Source of the DNA: Isochrysis galbana
Taxonomy: Eukaryota; Haptophyta; Isochrysidales; Isochrysidaceae
Length of the DNA stretch: 64,000 nucleotides
Assembly: GCA_018136815.1 (NCBI GenBank)
Contig: CM030931.1
Span: forward strand, 4,780,148-4,844,147
Direction of reading: 5' to 3'
Each line of letters begins with the position of its first letter. The first letter of the stretch is position 1. Below, in pieces: positions 44,831-56,049 of this stretch. Made by a program: the position numbers and the translations under genes. The notes under the pieces are model-generated. The model was not told the DNA's origin. It made no database searches and saw only the letters and a list, made by a program, of their open reading frames with translations.

Positions 44831-47157
44831 TCAGATGACGTGCTGAATCGTGCAACTGCAAGCAGTCAAAGAGGCCAGGAGGAAGGAGGGACAGGTGGAG
44901 CGATGCACCATAGATGGCTGTCGTGCCAGAAGGTGAGTTATGAGTACTAGGGCGCAAAGGGGGCATACCGGTAGCATGATACTAAACCTCGCTCTGATGC
45001 TAGTAGGGGGACGCGACTGAGGCGTGTCTGCACCTGGTGCAATGGGCCCCACGACAACATCACCATGGTACAGATTTCGCTGAGAACTCGTTGGCGCAAT
45101 CGGTAGAGTAGCAATGGATTCTGGAGCTTGGAAAGCAGCAAGGGAAAGAAGTAAAAGGTCACGTTGTGACAACGTCTTGGCCTTGAGCCGGAGCGGGCCG
45201 CCGCGCTTGAGGAGTGATGGCATCGTGAGAATGAAGAAGCCACCCTCGCCAGGAATGAATTCCACCCTGACAGATAACAAAGGAATAAGCGTGAGCTTCA
45301 ATACATTGAAGCAGACCGCGTGCCAGCTTCCAAAGGGAGTGCCGCGTGTCATGTTGCGGGAGGCAGGCCGCCGACACCAGGGTTGGCAGAAGAAGCAATA
45401 TGCGCGCATGAACAGCTGGCGCTAGAGCGGCGTGGGACGAGCGCGCGATCCATGGTTCGCTGTATGGAAAGCATGAATGCTACGCATAAAATACCGCGCA
45501 AAACCACCCCCACAAGTGATGATGGACAGCACTCAAAGGGTCCTGCGGCATTTCTAGCCAAGGTGCCACGCCCTTGGCATGTGACGGCGGTGCAGTCCTA
45601 CCTGACGCCCATGCACGCATCTTTGACAATCGTCTTCTCGGAACCGTTAGCCTTGACCTCGCGTAGCTTGACCTTGCCGCCAGAGAGGAGGATGACGCGC
45701 TCGCCGTTGCTCTCATCAAGGAGCTTATCAAACTTGCATTCCCCATGCTGCACCCACTCCCGGAGCATTCGCGGAACGTCGGAGGCCAGGCTCACGACTC
45801 CCTTTGTCGTTGCTATCTGCGGTTTGCCGACGGCGCCATCGGGCCCGAAAGGTGTGACGCGGACAGAGATCTCGCACCTGAGGTCGTTGGCGGTGACATT
45901 GTACTCGGGCCCCTCGCACTTCTTCAGAGGGGTCCCAGCTCGGAACCACGTGTACGTGAGGGACGTTCCCGGATTGGCGACACTAGTCACAACTTTCAGC
46001 GTATGTGACACCACGGCCTCGCCGGTGAGCTCCAGCCGAACAATCTCGGGAGCCTCGCTGGTGCCTGTACGGGTATGCAAAGCGCCCTCGGATGCGCTCA
46101 GAGCAGAGCGCGCCGGGCCGGCCTGGCCATTGCCGACCGCCTCGCGCTTTGCGGTGTGCATCGGTGGATATGCGACACTGCCCTCCGACGCCCGCCGCTG
46201 ATGCGACTCCTGGTGGGCATCTTGCTGCGGTTGCAGCAGCGGCCGCTGCGCCTTGGCGGCCTCGAGATCTTCGTTTAGTGCTTGTATCCTCTGCTCAAGG
46301 GCGGACCGCTGTCTCGCCTCATCCTCAAGTCGCCGTCGTAGCTGGGCTGCCGAGCTGGCCTTCTCCTCAACCAACCTGCCCAGCCGAGCATTCTCCGCGG
46401 CCGCGTGGGCTGCCTCGGCAGCGTTGGCCTCGGCGCGCTTGGTTGCCTCAACGGCCTCGGCGCGCGCGGTCGCGAGCTGCTCTTCCAGGACCGCTTTCTC
46501 CTCACTCACCATGCCCAGGTCCGGGTCGGCTGGAAATCCGTTGAGCTGTGGGTCTCCCCTCCCTTCCCCCAAGCCGATGCAACCACGCGCGGCCTCCACC
46601 GTGCCGTGCGACGACATGCGCGTTTCGTCCTCCCAGGTGCGTCGCCGCTTTAGCTCCGCGTCGCGCTCGATCAGTGCCGCCTCCGCCTCGGCAGACGCCT
46701 CTTGCAGCCGTGTGGCCGCCCTCTGTGCCGCTGCGAGCTGATCGCGCAGTTCGTCTAGCTGCACACGCTGCTCCTCCACTGTGGACTTTGCAGCGAGCGC
46801 CTCGGCGGCAGTGCGCGCCTCCGCCTGTCTCCACGCTCGCTCCTCTGCGAGATCTGATTTGAGGGTTGTGACCTGCTCGGCGAGGGCGTCCAGCTCGAGC
46901 TCCCTCGTGGCGAGTTGCTGTCGTAGCCGCTCGAGCTCGCCTGCGCCCTGCAGCTCGGTCTCCGATGGAGGGGCTGCTCTGAGCCGTCGAACCTCGGTCT
47001 GTAGCAGCTCAAGCTGCTGGTTCTTCTGCTTCACCGACTGACGGAAGAGCTCCTCCGTCTTGCGCAGGTGCTGCTGCAGCTGCTCGAGGCTCTGCTCCTG
47101 CATCGCGAGAGCGCCGCAGTAGTCGGCCTCGAGGGAGCGGCGGGCGACGGCGGCCAT
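44831..47157 (-). CDS. Coiled-coil protein with Ig-like and PH-like domains
   Basis: ATG at 47157. Exon 1 is 47157-45602; exon 2 runs from 45266 to about 44831 (CAG|GTAGGA...TCTGTCAG, phase 2). Residues 1-330 are coiled coil (LRKTEELFRQSVKQKNQQLE onward). Then comes an Ala/Gln/Ser linker and an Ig-like beta domain (VRLELTGEAVVSHTLKVVTS, LTYTWFRAGTPL, YNVTANDLRCEISVRVTPF). The end is a PH-like fold (FDKLLDESNGERVILLSGGK, KVKLREV, crossing the intron to VEFIPGEGGFFIL and SQRDLLLLSLAAF). The order coiled coil, A9/Ig repeat, PH resembles plant actin-binding SCAB proteins and the A9 repeats of AIR9. The ~660-aa product may therefore bind cytoskeleton, which is an inference. The C-terminal 50 residues are not conserved-looking; a further exon near 44620-44890 is possible. 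Confidence 0.65.
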
Positions 47158-47169
47158 CGGGAGTGCTCA

Positions 47170-47460
47170 AGGCGCGAACTCTGCCTCCGTTCGACGTTCC
47201 CTCCCCCGCCCCCCCCCCCTCCCCTTCACCCCGCGCCCGCCCGCCCCCCCCCCCCCCCCTCCTCCAGCCAGCCCCCGTGCTCTTCTCCCTCTCTCCTTCT
47301 CCCTCTCTCCCCCCCTCCCCCCTCTCTCTCCCCAACGGGGGGGGGGGGGGGGGGGGGGGAGCAATCTTTCTCGTTGTGATTGTGCCCGGGGTGGAGGGAG
47401 GAGGGTCAAGGGAAGGGGATGAGAGAGAAGAGGAGATGGAGAGGGGTGTGTGTGTGTGCC
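47170..47460. other. C/T and G tract region upstream of the coiled-coil gene
   Basis: Polypyrimidine DNA with a C18 run (47246-47263) and a G24 run (47337-47360), and (GT)n at 47447-47456. It is the likely promoter/5' UTR of the minus-strand gene; no coding. Confidence 0.4.
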
Positions 47461-47948
47461 CAATGTGAATCCGGAGTTCATACTGTACTCCGGGGGTAGC
47501 CAACTCCTAGCACCTTTGTCCTTCCCCCCGGTATTTCCTCACCTTGGCTACCTTGGGCCTCCTCGGAGGCACTCCACCATGGGTATGGAAGGTATTGAGG
47601 CTGCCAGCACACCAAAAGTTCCAGTGGCGTACCTTCACAGCCGGGACGGCGTGTGTTCCCCCAGCTGCTCCGCCCTGTAATTATAATACTATACTCAATT
47701 CCTGTCATCGTGTACTTCCAGGCTGTAAGTGCCCATAAGTCAGCCAAATCATGCACAAAAAGGGCATTCCCAGCCACAAAGGTATGGGTGGGCCTCAAGC
47801 CAAGCACTTCCTCCTAGGAGTGAACCTCTGACTCTCGTGACATACCGGCGCTTTGCACCCCCTCTTGCCGACCAGGTGCACGTGCGCGTGCCGATCGTCG
47901 AACACCACGGCCGTCGCAGCATCTATCTATAGATCACAAGGAGTCAAT

Positions 47949-49170
47949 TTAGGAACCTAATGCACTCAAAGCCTGAGCTATTCCACCTGCGATCACATCA
48001 GAACCAACACTAGCATCACTTTCCTCCTCATCCCTTTCCTCCCCCAGCGCATCATCGGCGGACTCCGACACAGCACCAGTGAGTTTGCGGCCGAACTCAT
48101 CCATCTCACACTCCGGAGGATCCCACACAACTGACACAACTTTCTCCCATGAACCATGAACCAAGTTGTTCAACAACATCGGCAAAGGCGGGCAAGAGCT
48201 TGTCTTTCTTCCCATCCTGCGGCTTAAACTTCTTGCCTCCCACGTTGACCTCATTGAGAAGAGTGGTGAGCTCGGGCTTTGTAAGTCGGAACGCATCTCC
48301 GTCGGCCGCCCACAATTTTGCTGCCGCGCCGCGCGCCTCAGCCTTCCGCTCTAGCGCGCGCTTCTCGTTGGCCACCTTGCGTGCTGCCGCCCGGGCTTCC
48401 TTGTCGCCCTTTTGCGTAGCTAAGCGCTTGTGCTCCGAACGGACAAGCTCGAGTCCCTCACCGTAAGTGATCGGTCCCAGCTCCAAAAATTGGCCCGTCG
48501 AGAAGCGCTTCTTGCGCTTGTTGCTTGCCGATGATGACCTGCTTAGCCGTGCAGCCAACTCGGCATGCTCAGCGCTCGTCCCTGCGCCGCCAGGGGGGGC
48601 ATGTGAGTCGCTGGGATTGTGCTCTCCATCCTCCTCCATCTCTCCATCCTCTGTCTCAGACGGTGATGCACCACTCGCGCTGTTCGCATCATTCGGCGGC
48701 GGGCGTCCGCCGCCCCCCCCTGCTGCTTGCAAGACGCTCCAGTTGAGCTCCGGGGTGACTCCAGCGTCTGCGAAGCTCTTCTGCCTCTTGGCCTCCTCGC
48801 GCCGCAGCTCCCACATCACCCTGCGGGTGCACACAAAGCCATGTGGTGCCCTTTGCTCGAAACCGGTTGCCGCCCAGGAGTCACGCATGTTGCATACGGA
48901 GAAGGCTAACTCATACGCCTCCTTGAAGATGCTGCGGCGGTCTTCGCTGCTCAAAGTATAGTCGCCGCCCTGCATGACCCGCGCAGCGACGCGCATGTCG
49001 GAGAGAGTCCGCCAATGTCTCTTAAAAGCTGCAAAGAGCTTTTGGTCTTCGGGTTGGGTCCGGTGGCTCGTGTGCGGTACTCGGAGATGGATATCGATGC
49101 CCGCCTCAAGTGCTGCGTCTACCATTTCAGGGCTCATGTGTGCCCCAAAGCCATCGCACAAGCCTAGCCA
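47949..49170 (-). pseudogene. Pogo/jerky-type DDE transposase with 7-bp frameshift
   Basis: The exon begins at an acceptor (TTTTTTGTCACAG) at 49170 and reads WLGLCDGFGAHMSPEM, then VPHTSHRTQPEDQKLFAAFK. These are the second Asp and the PHxSHxxQPxD block of DDE_1 transposases (Tc1/mariner-pogo superfamily). A Cys/Trp-containing region (CNMRDSWAATGFEQRAPHG), a Gly/Ser linker, a basic NKRKKRF signal and a SAP-like helix pair (LTKPELTTLLNEV) follow. At 48148-48161 the 7-mer CATGAAC is duplicated. The present frame stops at 48106, but skipping one copy restores SWEKVVSVVWDPPECEMDEF and an acidic tail ending near 47949. The first catalytic Asp is not visible upstream, so the gene is also 5'-incomplete here. 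It probably cannot transpose on its own. Confidence 0.7.
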
Positions 49171-49660
49171 CTGTGACAAAAAAGGGGGGTGCCCCAGCCA
49201 CCGCTCCCAGCTGCGCCCGCCTTTCGGCTCCCGCGAGCTCTGACGTTGCTCTCCTCGGCTCTGCCATCGCTCCTCCCTGAAAGTGAAGGGGGCGTCGGCT
49301 GCAGACTCATGGTGACGGCCTCCCAGTATTACTGATCGAGCGATCTCCCGTTTGTGAAATTTCGTAAAACAATCGCAGTTCCTGAACCACCTTAAAAGAG
49401 CCTCAAACCAAATTATTCGCGGTTTTGTTTTCGCTTCGGGTAGCCCCACCCCGTTTCCACCCGTTCCCACGAGTCCCCCCCCCCTGCCCGTGCACCCGTC
49501 ACCTCGCTCTGTCGCCGCGTGATAATGGTGATAAGAGCATTATATATGTGTTTCCCCACCTGGCACTCGGGACTCGGGACAACCCAGTAGAGACTCGACG
49601 AGCGGAGCCGGTAGGAGCCCCTCTCCCAGCCCTCACAGCCCCTAGCCCCCTGAGGTGGCC

Positions 49661-51475
49661 ATGAGAGGCGACCCCCTGAGCGAGGCCGAGGCAGAGATCG
49701 CGAGGCTGCAAGGGCTACTGCAGGCGGCGCAAGCTGAGGCGCGGCGGCTCGACACCTTCCGCAAGCACTGGAGCTCGAAGTACGAGCAGCAGCGGAGGCG
49801 GTGCGCGGTCCTCGCAGCGGCGGCGGACATGCGGGCAGGGAGGGTGTCCAAGATGATGTCGAGCTCGATGTGGGACAAGGAGGCAGGCGTTCTAGCTGTG
49901 ATGTTCAGGCGATGGGAGTGCGTGGAGGACTTGCCTCAATTGTGTGTGCGTGCGTTGCACAAGGTGAAAGGTGGCGATGGTGAGAGGATGAGTGCGGGGT
50001 TGGCAGAGCTTCCAAATGCAGGCATCTTCGCCGGCATGAGGAAACAGATTCGTGAGGAGGTGCTTGAGGAGGTGAGTGAGCATTTGCAGCGGGTGTTCTC
50101 AGTGGAGAAGTGGAGTCTGCTGAGGCTGTGCAGTGGGTTTTCGTGGAACACGTTGCGGTGGATCAACGATGTGCTTATGTGGGATGTGGTGGGGGAGAGC
50201 AGGAGCAGGATGACCATCCACCCTCAGTCACAGAGGAAGCTGCCTCCCATTGTGCCTTTGAAGGGGATGCGGGTGGCAGGGCAAGAAATTGTGCGTGCTG
50301 AGGGAGCAACCAGGGCACACGAGGATGGCCGCGGCGCTGAGGTTGATTCGCTGCACTACACCATCCGCAAGGCCATTGACCTCACCAAGGACTCCACCAT
50401 GGGGGGCCTTTCAACAAAGGGCACACAAGTAGACCCGCATCTAGTGGCGTTCACATTTGATGGGGCAAATCTCACAGATGATGATACAGGTGTGAGACTG
50501 GCAATAATGGTGAGAGAGCCTGCTCCTTACTCCTCGCACACGCACACACGGCACACGGCATAGTACATAGTAATTCTCACCTTACCATGGCCTCACCCCA
50601 CCCCCCCACTCCTGTCTAATTGTTGCTCTTCTCAGATGGCATCTGTGGAAAGGCTGAACCAATCCTCACACGGAGTGCACACTGTTGCTATTTGGAGGGC
50701 TGGGTCTCTTAAGAAGGAGGGCCACTCAGCTGAGAGCTGGCACACATTCCGCGGGCGCACCTCTCACATCTGGCCACAAATTTGCCAGATATACACAGAT
50801 GGGGGCTGCCTTCGGGATGAGCATGGGTGCCTGACACAAACATTCATCAAGATTGTGGTCACGGCTGATAAGCCTGCTCTGTGTAAGGTCCTTGGCCGCC
50901 GATCTTTTGCACATGATGCGTTTTCGCCGTGTTGCGACTGTTTGGAGTCTGAGGGAAAATTCTATGATATGTCCTTCGACCCATTAACACACTTCGGGAC
51001 TATGACCTTCGAAAAGCGATGCGCACTTGCATTGGTGGCGAAGGCCCCACCGCAAGATTGGTGGTTGCTCTTTCCGGCGGTAGGGCTTGCGGTGGAGCTC
51101 AAAGAGGGCGTGCGCATAAGTTGGGACGGGCGGCACCAGATGCATTGCTCAGTGAGCATGCCTGGGGAAGGGGACCATTTGTACTCCATGTTCGTGTGTG
51201 CCAAACGCGACATGCTCCGACAGATGAGGCTGCAGGATGCCTTTGTCCGTGCACCCATCCCAAGCCTTGCTGACCTTCCCAAAGGAACCCGTGTGATTGC
51301 CAGGTCTGCAGATGGCAATCTCACGGCCCTATCACCTTGGGGAGAGATGAACACCACCTCAGGGCAAGTGTATGATGTCCTAAATGATGGGACGCTGCAC
51401 ATCAAGCTGGATAGTGGTGGGATCCGCCAGGGTTTCCTTCCACATGATGTTCGTGTCATGCCTGCTGTTTTGTGA
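49661..51475 (+). CDS. Unknown two-exon protein, possibly transposon-encoded
   Basis: Exons 49661-50509 and 50636-51475 join in phase 0 (ATG|GTGAGAG...TTCTCAG) to about 562 aa. The N-terminal 60 residues are a coiled coil (EAEIARLQGLLQAAQAEARR); the middle has WNTLRWINDVLMWDVV. Just before the intron is LVAFTFDGANLTDDDTG and after it GVHTVAIW. The C-half has CCDC, DWWLLFPAVGLAVELKEGVR and an SH3-like end (KGTRVIARSADGN, GQVYDVLNDGTLHIKLD). I do not recognise the family. An FDGxxL strand-loop is also seen in some transposases. It lies ~490 bp from the divergent DDE remnant, and a hairpin-bearing repeat follows its stop, so the two could have been one element. Codon use and splicing are clean, so it may be active or domesticated. 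Confidence 0.6.
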
Positions 51476-51527
51476 GTGGTGCAAGTGTGCTAGCATTGTG
51501 CATTCTTAACAGGTTTGTATACTAGTA

Positions 51528-51790
51528 GGGTCGTAGGGTGTCAGCATGGCAAGTCGTTTCTAGCTCACCTACGGGAATCGAAGCTGCTGGCACCCTATGA
51601 TCGACCCTAACACCTCAAATGATCCCATCGATTGGGTGATGTCCATATTGGTATGAGCACTGCCCCGTCACCAATTGCATTCTCTAGCCTGTGCACCTGC
51701 ACCTGTGGATATGCCTATTTTTTGGTGATAGGGTGTCAGCATGGCAAGTCGTTTCTCACCTACGGGAACCGAAGCTCCCTCTCACCGACC
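51528..51790 (+). repeat. Imperfect palindrome and its partial direct copy
   Basis: 51531-51611: GGGTCGTAGGGTGTCAGCA faces TGCTGGCACCCTATGATCGA, arms about 20 bp. A ~48-bp part (TAGGGTGTCAGCATGGCAAG to GGGAACCGAAGCT) recurs at 51728-51776. It could be a transposon end or a structured 3' element of the gene just upstream. Confidence 0.5.
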
Positions 51791-52524
51791 TTACTCGTAC
51801 GGGCGTCGACGTGGCTACCGTCTCTCAGTCGCCTGAGTGCCAGACAGCGATCCGCCCCCTTGGTTGCTACTCGGGGTTGCTCGATAGAAACGTCTAGAAG
51901 GTCCACGCTCAACAGCAAGATTTCTTCGATTGCAAGGATACCTCGCTGCGATCTGTATCCAATGTGATCGCCGTGGTTGCGCGACATAACGTTCCTCTTC
52001 GACTTTCCGCCTTGGTGGGAAAATCCAAAGCGAAGACACGCTCCGACCGTCGCTGCGGATTCTCTCTCTCTCTCGCTCTCTCTCTCTGTCTCTCGCGACG
52101 TGTTTGAGTTACCGGCGATGTGGGGTCTCGGTTATTTCATGTTTTGCTTGGTTTGGGTGAATAATTCTAGTGTGTTCGTGAGTCGGTGTCGCAGCATCGT
52201 TGGATCCGACGTCCTGTCGTCAGTCGTCATCCGTCGCTCTCGCTCTCGTCGCTCTCGCTCTCGTAACACTCGTACCCTACAAACTCTCCTTGCCTCACCA
52301 GCCCCTGCCAACACAGCCCTCCTCTCACTCACCCTCGCCTCTCGCCTCTCGCTCGATGTCGCTCTCGCCGCCGTCCTCGCCCTCGCTCAAGCCCGCCTGC
52401 CCGCCTTCCTCTGCTGACGGGCCTCAGCCCGTCAGCGTCTCCGAAGTCGTCTCCTCCGCCGCGCCTGCCGCCGGTCTGCCTCCTTCCTCATTGCCCTCAG
52501 GCCCTATGGGCCATCCCAATTCGT

Positions 52525-52715
<191 letters not shown>

Positions 52716-53390
52716 CTCCCCCTCCCCCTCCCCCCCTATCTCGCTCCCTCTTCCCTCTTGCTCCCTTCTCTCTCTCCCTCTCCCCCCCCCTCGCTCTGCC
52801 CTCTCCATCTTCTTCCCTCCCTCCCTCTCTCCTATTCTCCCCTTCATCACCCTTCTCTCTGGCCCCCCTCCCTCCCCCTTCCCCCTCTCCCTCTCCCCTC
52901 CCTCCTCCTCCTCTCTTTCTTTCCACGCACGTGTAAGCGCCCACATATGCTCACGCTCAGCGCATGGTGCATGAGTGCTCGCGTTGCCATTCAAAAACGG
53001 AGACAAAAACTGAAGGGCTTGCAAAAACGGCAAAAAACTGCCTGTTTTTCGCCTTCGTAGAAAAACGGTGAATACGTTTCTCCCATCTAGGATTCGTAAT
53101 AATTCTTCATTCTCATTCTTCCAAATTTTTAAAAATTTCAACTTTCAACCATCAACCACGCGACACGAATCAAGCTATTCCGGAACTCTTCATATCAAGC
53201 GGCTGGACCACACCTAATGACTCGGATCGGACGACCACGACCACCACTGACGACACCAGCCATCCAGAGATCGTATCGGCCTAGAGTGAAAACTAAAAAT
53301 AATACAATGCTACTACTACAATCATAATGGGGGCAGGCCCCCCCCCGGTACAAGACCCCATCCTCCGCCGGCGGACGACGGGGGCGGCGG

Positions 53391-55067
53391 ATGCGGGGCG
53401 CTACGATGCTGCTCGCTGCGGCGCTCGCAGCCGGTGCGAGGAGACTGGCGCCCAGGCCGCCCTGCGCGAGGGTGGCCGTCGCTCGGATGCACCTTGATGC
53501 CTCAATTGCCGGCGGTAGCAAGCGATCTGCTCGAAGGAAACGCGCGGCCGCGAGCGGACAGCGGGGGCCGCTGATCGACCGACGGACTAGCGGCGGTGGC
53601 GTTGTTGCCAAGGATGCGAGCCCTTTGATGGCGGCGCTACGGCAGTGCGTGCGTGAGCGGCAGCCGCTTAAGGCATATGAGCTTTACCAGCCTTCGCTCT
53701 GGGCGAACGCGACAGCATCGCAGGAAGCCTACCCGCCAATCTTGCGTGCGCTGCTCAAGATGCAACGGGTGGATCTCGCCCTTGAGCTGCATCACTCTCA
53801 CACGCGGCGTCATCCAGAGCTTATCGACGCGAATACGTCGTCCGTGCTTTTTGCCCGACTTCTGAAGCGTGGCACCGATCAGGCCAGCGACGGTCTGATC
53901 CAAGCGCGCGAGCTGCTCTCGCAGCTGGACGACTTTTCGTCCAAGTCGTCCAGTCCTTCGGGCTACAATCTCCGAATGGCCATCAGCCACACGATGCTGC
54001 CAGCCCTCGCCTTTGAGCTAATAAGGCGAGGAGAGATCGCAAGCGCCGAGCTGGCTGTCCACCGCACGGTGCAGGAAACGCTTGACTCGCAAGAGGCCGC
54101 ACCACCGCTCGAGAAGCTTAAGGAGCTCATGCGCGAGATGGGCAAGGCACGCTCGTTCACCGGCGTATATTCCTGCCTCGATATCATGCAAGCTGCTGGA
54201 ATTACGCCGGACGCCGAAATGCTTCAGATTATGGTGGACGCACTCGCACGTCGGGTGTGGCTGCTTCCCGCGCGTGCCTGCTTTGCCTACGCATCATCAC
54301 GCCGCGAGGGCGTCCCATATGCACCACGGACGGCGGACCTCCTCTTACCGATCGTCATCATGTGCCCATTCCCTCAGGTAAGCTTCGTCAAGGGCGGCGT
54401 GTCTGTTGAGACTCTTCCAACAAACGGCCTGAAGGAGGTGGCCTTCGTGGGGCGGTCTAATGTAGGCAAGTCATCGCTCGTCAACATGGTGCTCGGGCGC
54501 CGCGCCATTGCGTACACCTCGAAGACTCCCGGGAAGACTCAACAGTACAATTACTTCTTGATCAACGAGGGGATGGACGCCGACTCAGGTGCGTTCCATT
54601 TGGTCGACATGCCTGGTCTCGGATATGCCAAGGTGCCAGCTCCCGCACGCAAGCGGTGGCTCGACTTCTTGGGCTCCTACATGTCAACCCGGCAAGAGCT
54701 CAAATTGGTGGTGCACCTTGTCGATTCGCAAGTTGGTGTACAGGAAACGGATCGGGCCATCATGCACATGGTTGGGGACGCTGTGGCGGCGCGTGACGTA
54801 TATCGCTGGACAGACAGCGAGCGGGAAGGGGAGAGCGAACAACTCGATCAGATCAGATACGCCGTTATTCTTACCAAGGCCGACAAGAACGACGGCAAGG
54901 TCAAGCGCGAGGTGCTCCACCAAGTTAGAGAGACCTTTTTGTCTGCAGGTTGCCCAGAAGACTCACCTATCGTACCCACAAGCTCCAAGTCCAAATATGG
55001 ACGAGATGGGGTGTGGAGGCTGTTTCGTGACATAATGATCCCTTCCGAGCAGGGCAGTCGTGAGTGA
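53391..55067 (+). CDS. PPR-like region fused to EngB/YihA GTPase
   Basis: Single exon, 558 aa. The first ~45 residues are Arg/Ala-rich without acids (LLAAALAAGARRLAP), fitting a plastid or mitochondrial transit peptide. Residues ~80-325 are helical pairs with PPR character, clearest in FTGVYSCLDIMQAAGITPDA and the earlier QPLKAYELYQ. Residues ~336-550 are a full EngB GTPase: G1 GRSNVGKSSL (~354), G2 SKTPGKTQQYNYF, G3 DMPGLGYAKVP, G4 LTKAD, G5-like TSSK. EngB acts in assembly of the bacterial/organellar large ribosomal subunit. PPR arrays bind organellar RNA, so the fusion suggests RNA-guided ribosome assembly. The frame runs unbroken through the junction (FPQVSFVKGGVSVETLP), arguing against two genes. 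The EngB call is secure; the PPR call is moderate. Confidence 0.85.
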   Translation: MRGATMLLAAALAAGARRLAPRPPCARVAVARMHLDASIAGGSKRSARRKRAAASGQRGPLIDRRTSGGGVVAKDASPLMAALRQCVRERQPLKAYELYQPSLWANATASQEAYPPILRALLKMQRVDLALELHHSHTRRHPELIDANTSSVLFARLLKRGTDQASDGLIQARELLSQLDDFSSKSSSPSGYNLRMAISHTMLPALAFELIRRGEIASAELAVHRTVQETLDSQEAAPPLEKLKELMREMGKARSFTGVYSCLDIMQAAGITPDAEMLQIMVDALARRVWLLPARACFAYASSRREGVPYAPRTADLLLPIVIMCPFPQVSFVKGGVSVETLPTNGLKEVAFVGRSNVGKSSLVNMVLGRRAIAYTSKTPGKTQQYNYFLINEGMDADSGAFHLVDMPGLGYAKVPAPARKRWLDFLGSYMSTRQELKLVVHLVDSQVGVQETDRAIMHMVGDAVAARDVYRWTDSEREGESEQLDQIRYAVILTKADKNDGKVKREVLHQVRETFLSAGCPEDSPIVPTSSKSKYGRDGVWRLFRDIMIPSEQGSRE

Positions 55068-55204
55068 ATTTACGTGCGGCAGTGCCCTGCGATCACCTCG
55101 GCATTGGATTTTATTTTAGTACTACAATATTGATGCAGAGCGAGAAGCCCGTGTAAGATACTTTAAAAGAAATTCTTGAAGATTCCGGCTAGATTTACTA
55201 GCTA

Positions 55205-55710
55205 CGGGTCCCACCGCTTCCCACTGCCTGACGAGCTCACGCTCGACGGGAAAACACCACTAGACCAAATGGAAGTCGAGCACAGTCACTGACATCACGA
55301 CGGGCCACTGCAAAAGTCGAAGCGCACAACCCGATACTCACGGGACCCACCAACTGGGTAAAAGGCTCCCAATCCCCCCCGGCACATGGGAGCACCTGGC
55401 GAGGATCTATGCCTCACCAATGATCACAAATAAAGAGACGCACCTCCACGTTGAGCACGACGTAGCACTGACGGGCGCATAGGCAAGGCACGGCCAACAG
55501 ATGCTGCAGGCACGGGGAGAAATCGTGTCGCTTTTCTGTAGCCTGGCGGACGAATCACGAACTCTCCGTGTACACCTGCGGGACTGCCCACACCCAATAA
55601 ACATATTCGACGCGCTAAACACACTGACCCGATTTACACCCAGGGGACATAGAACCCGAGAAGAATGCATTAGATCGCTAATCATTAGCATTAGACAACC
55701 TACTTTTTAT
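55205..55710 (+). mobile_element. Degenerate LINE copy
   Basis: Retains, in broken frames, PDELTLDGKTPLDQMEVE, TWEHLARIYASPMITNKETH and FDALNTLTRFTPRGHRTREE. These are collinear with the LINE protein at 33651-34952. Stops and gaps separate the blocks. Confidence 0.7.
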
Positions 55711-55827
55711 AAGTCGGGGTCGATGGGGGCCTCGCGCCCCCCTCCCTCCATCGTAGATGCAAGGTGAGTGAGCCCGCTGCCTTGCTCCTGCCTGCACCCG
55801 CATTTCGCATTTCCTTTGTGCGCGGTA

Positions 55828-55860
55828 GTGGTAGTGGTAGTGGTAGTGGTAATGAGAGGG
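55828..55860 (+). repeat. (GGTAGT)n microsatellite
   Basis: Five to six copies of GGTAGT/GGTAAT. No coding. Confidence 0.7.
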
Positions 55861-56049
55861 GTTGGCGCGACGCGCGACGCTGCACGCTGCTCTCCGTTGC
55901 GCCGGCGTTGCGGCGTTGCGGCGGCGTTGTTGACGACATGGACGAGGAAGGAGGCACTCGTGCGCGGTGAGATGGACGAGATGACGAGATGTGCACTCCT
56001 GGTCCTAGTCCCATTACCGTCACTCCGCCAGCATTGCTTGCGGGCCTCG

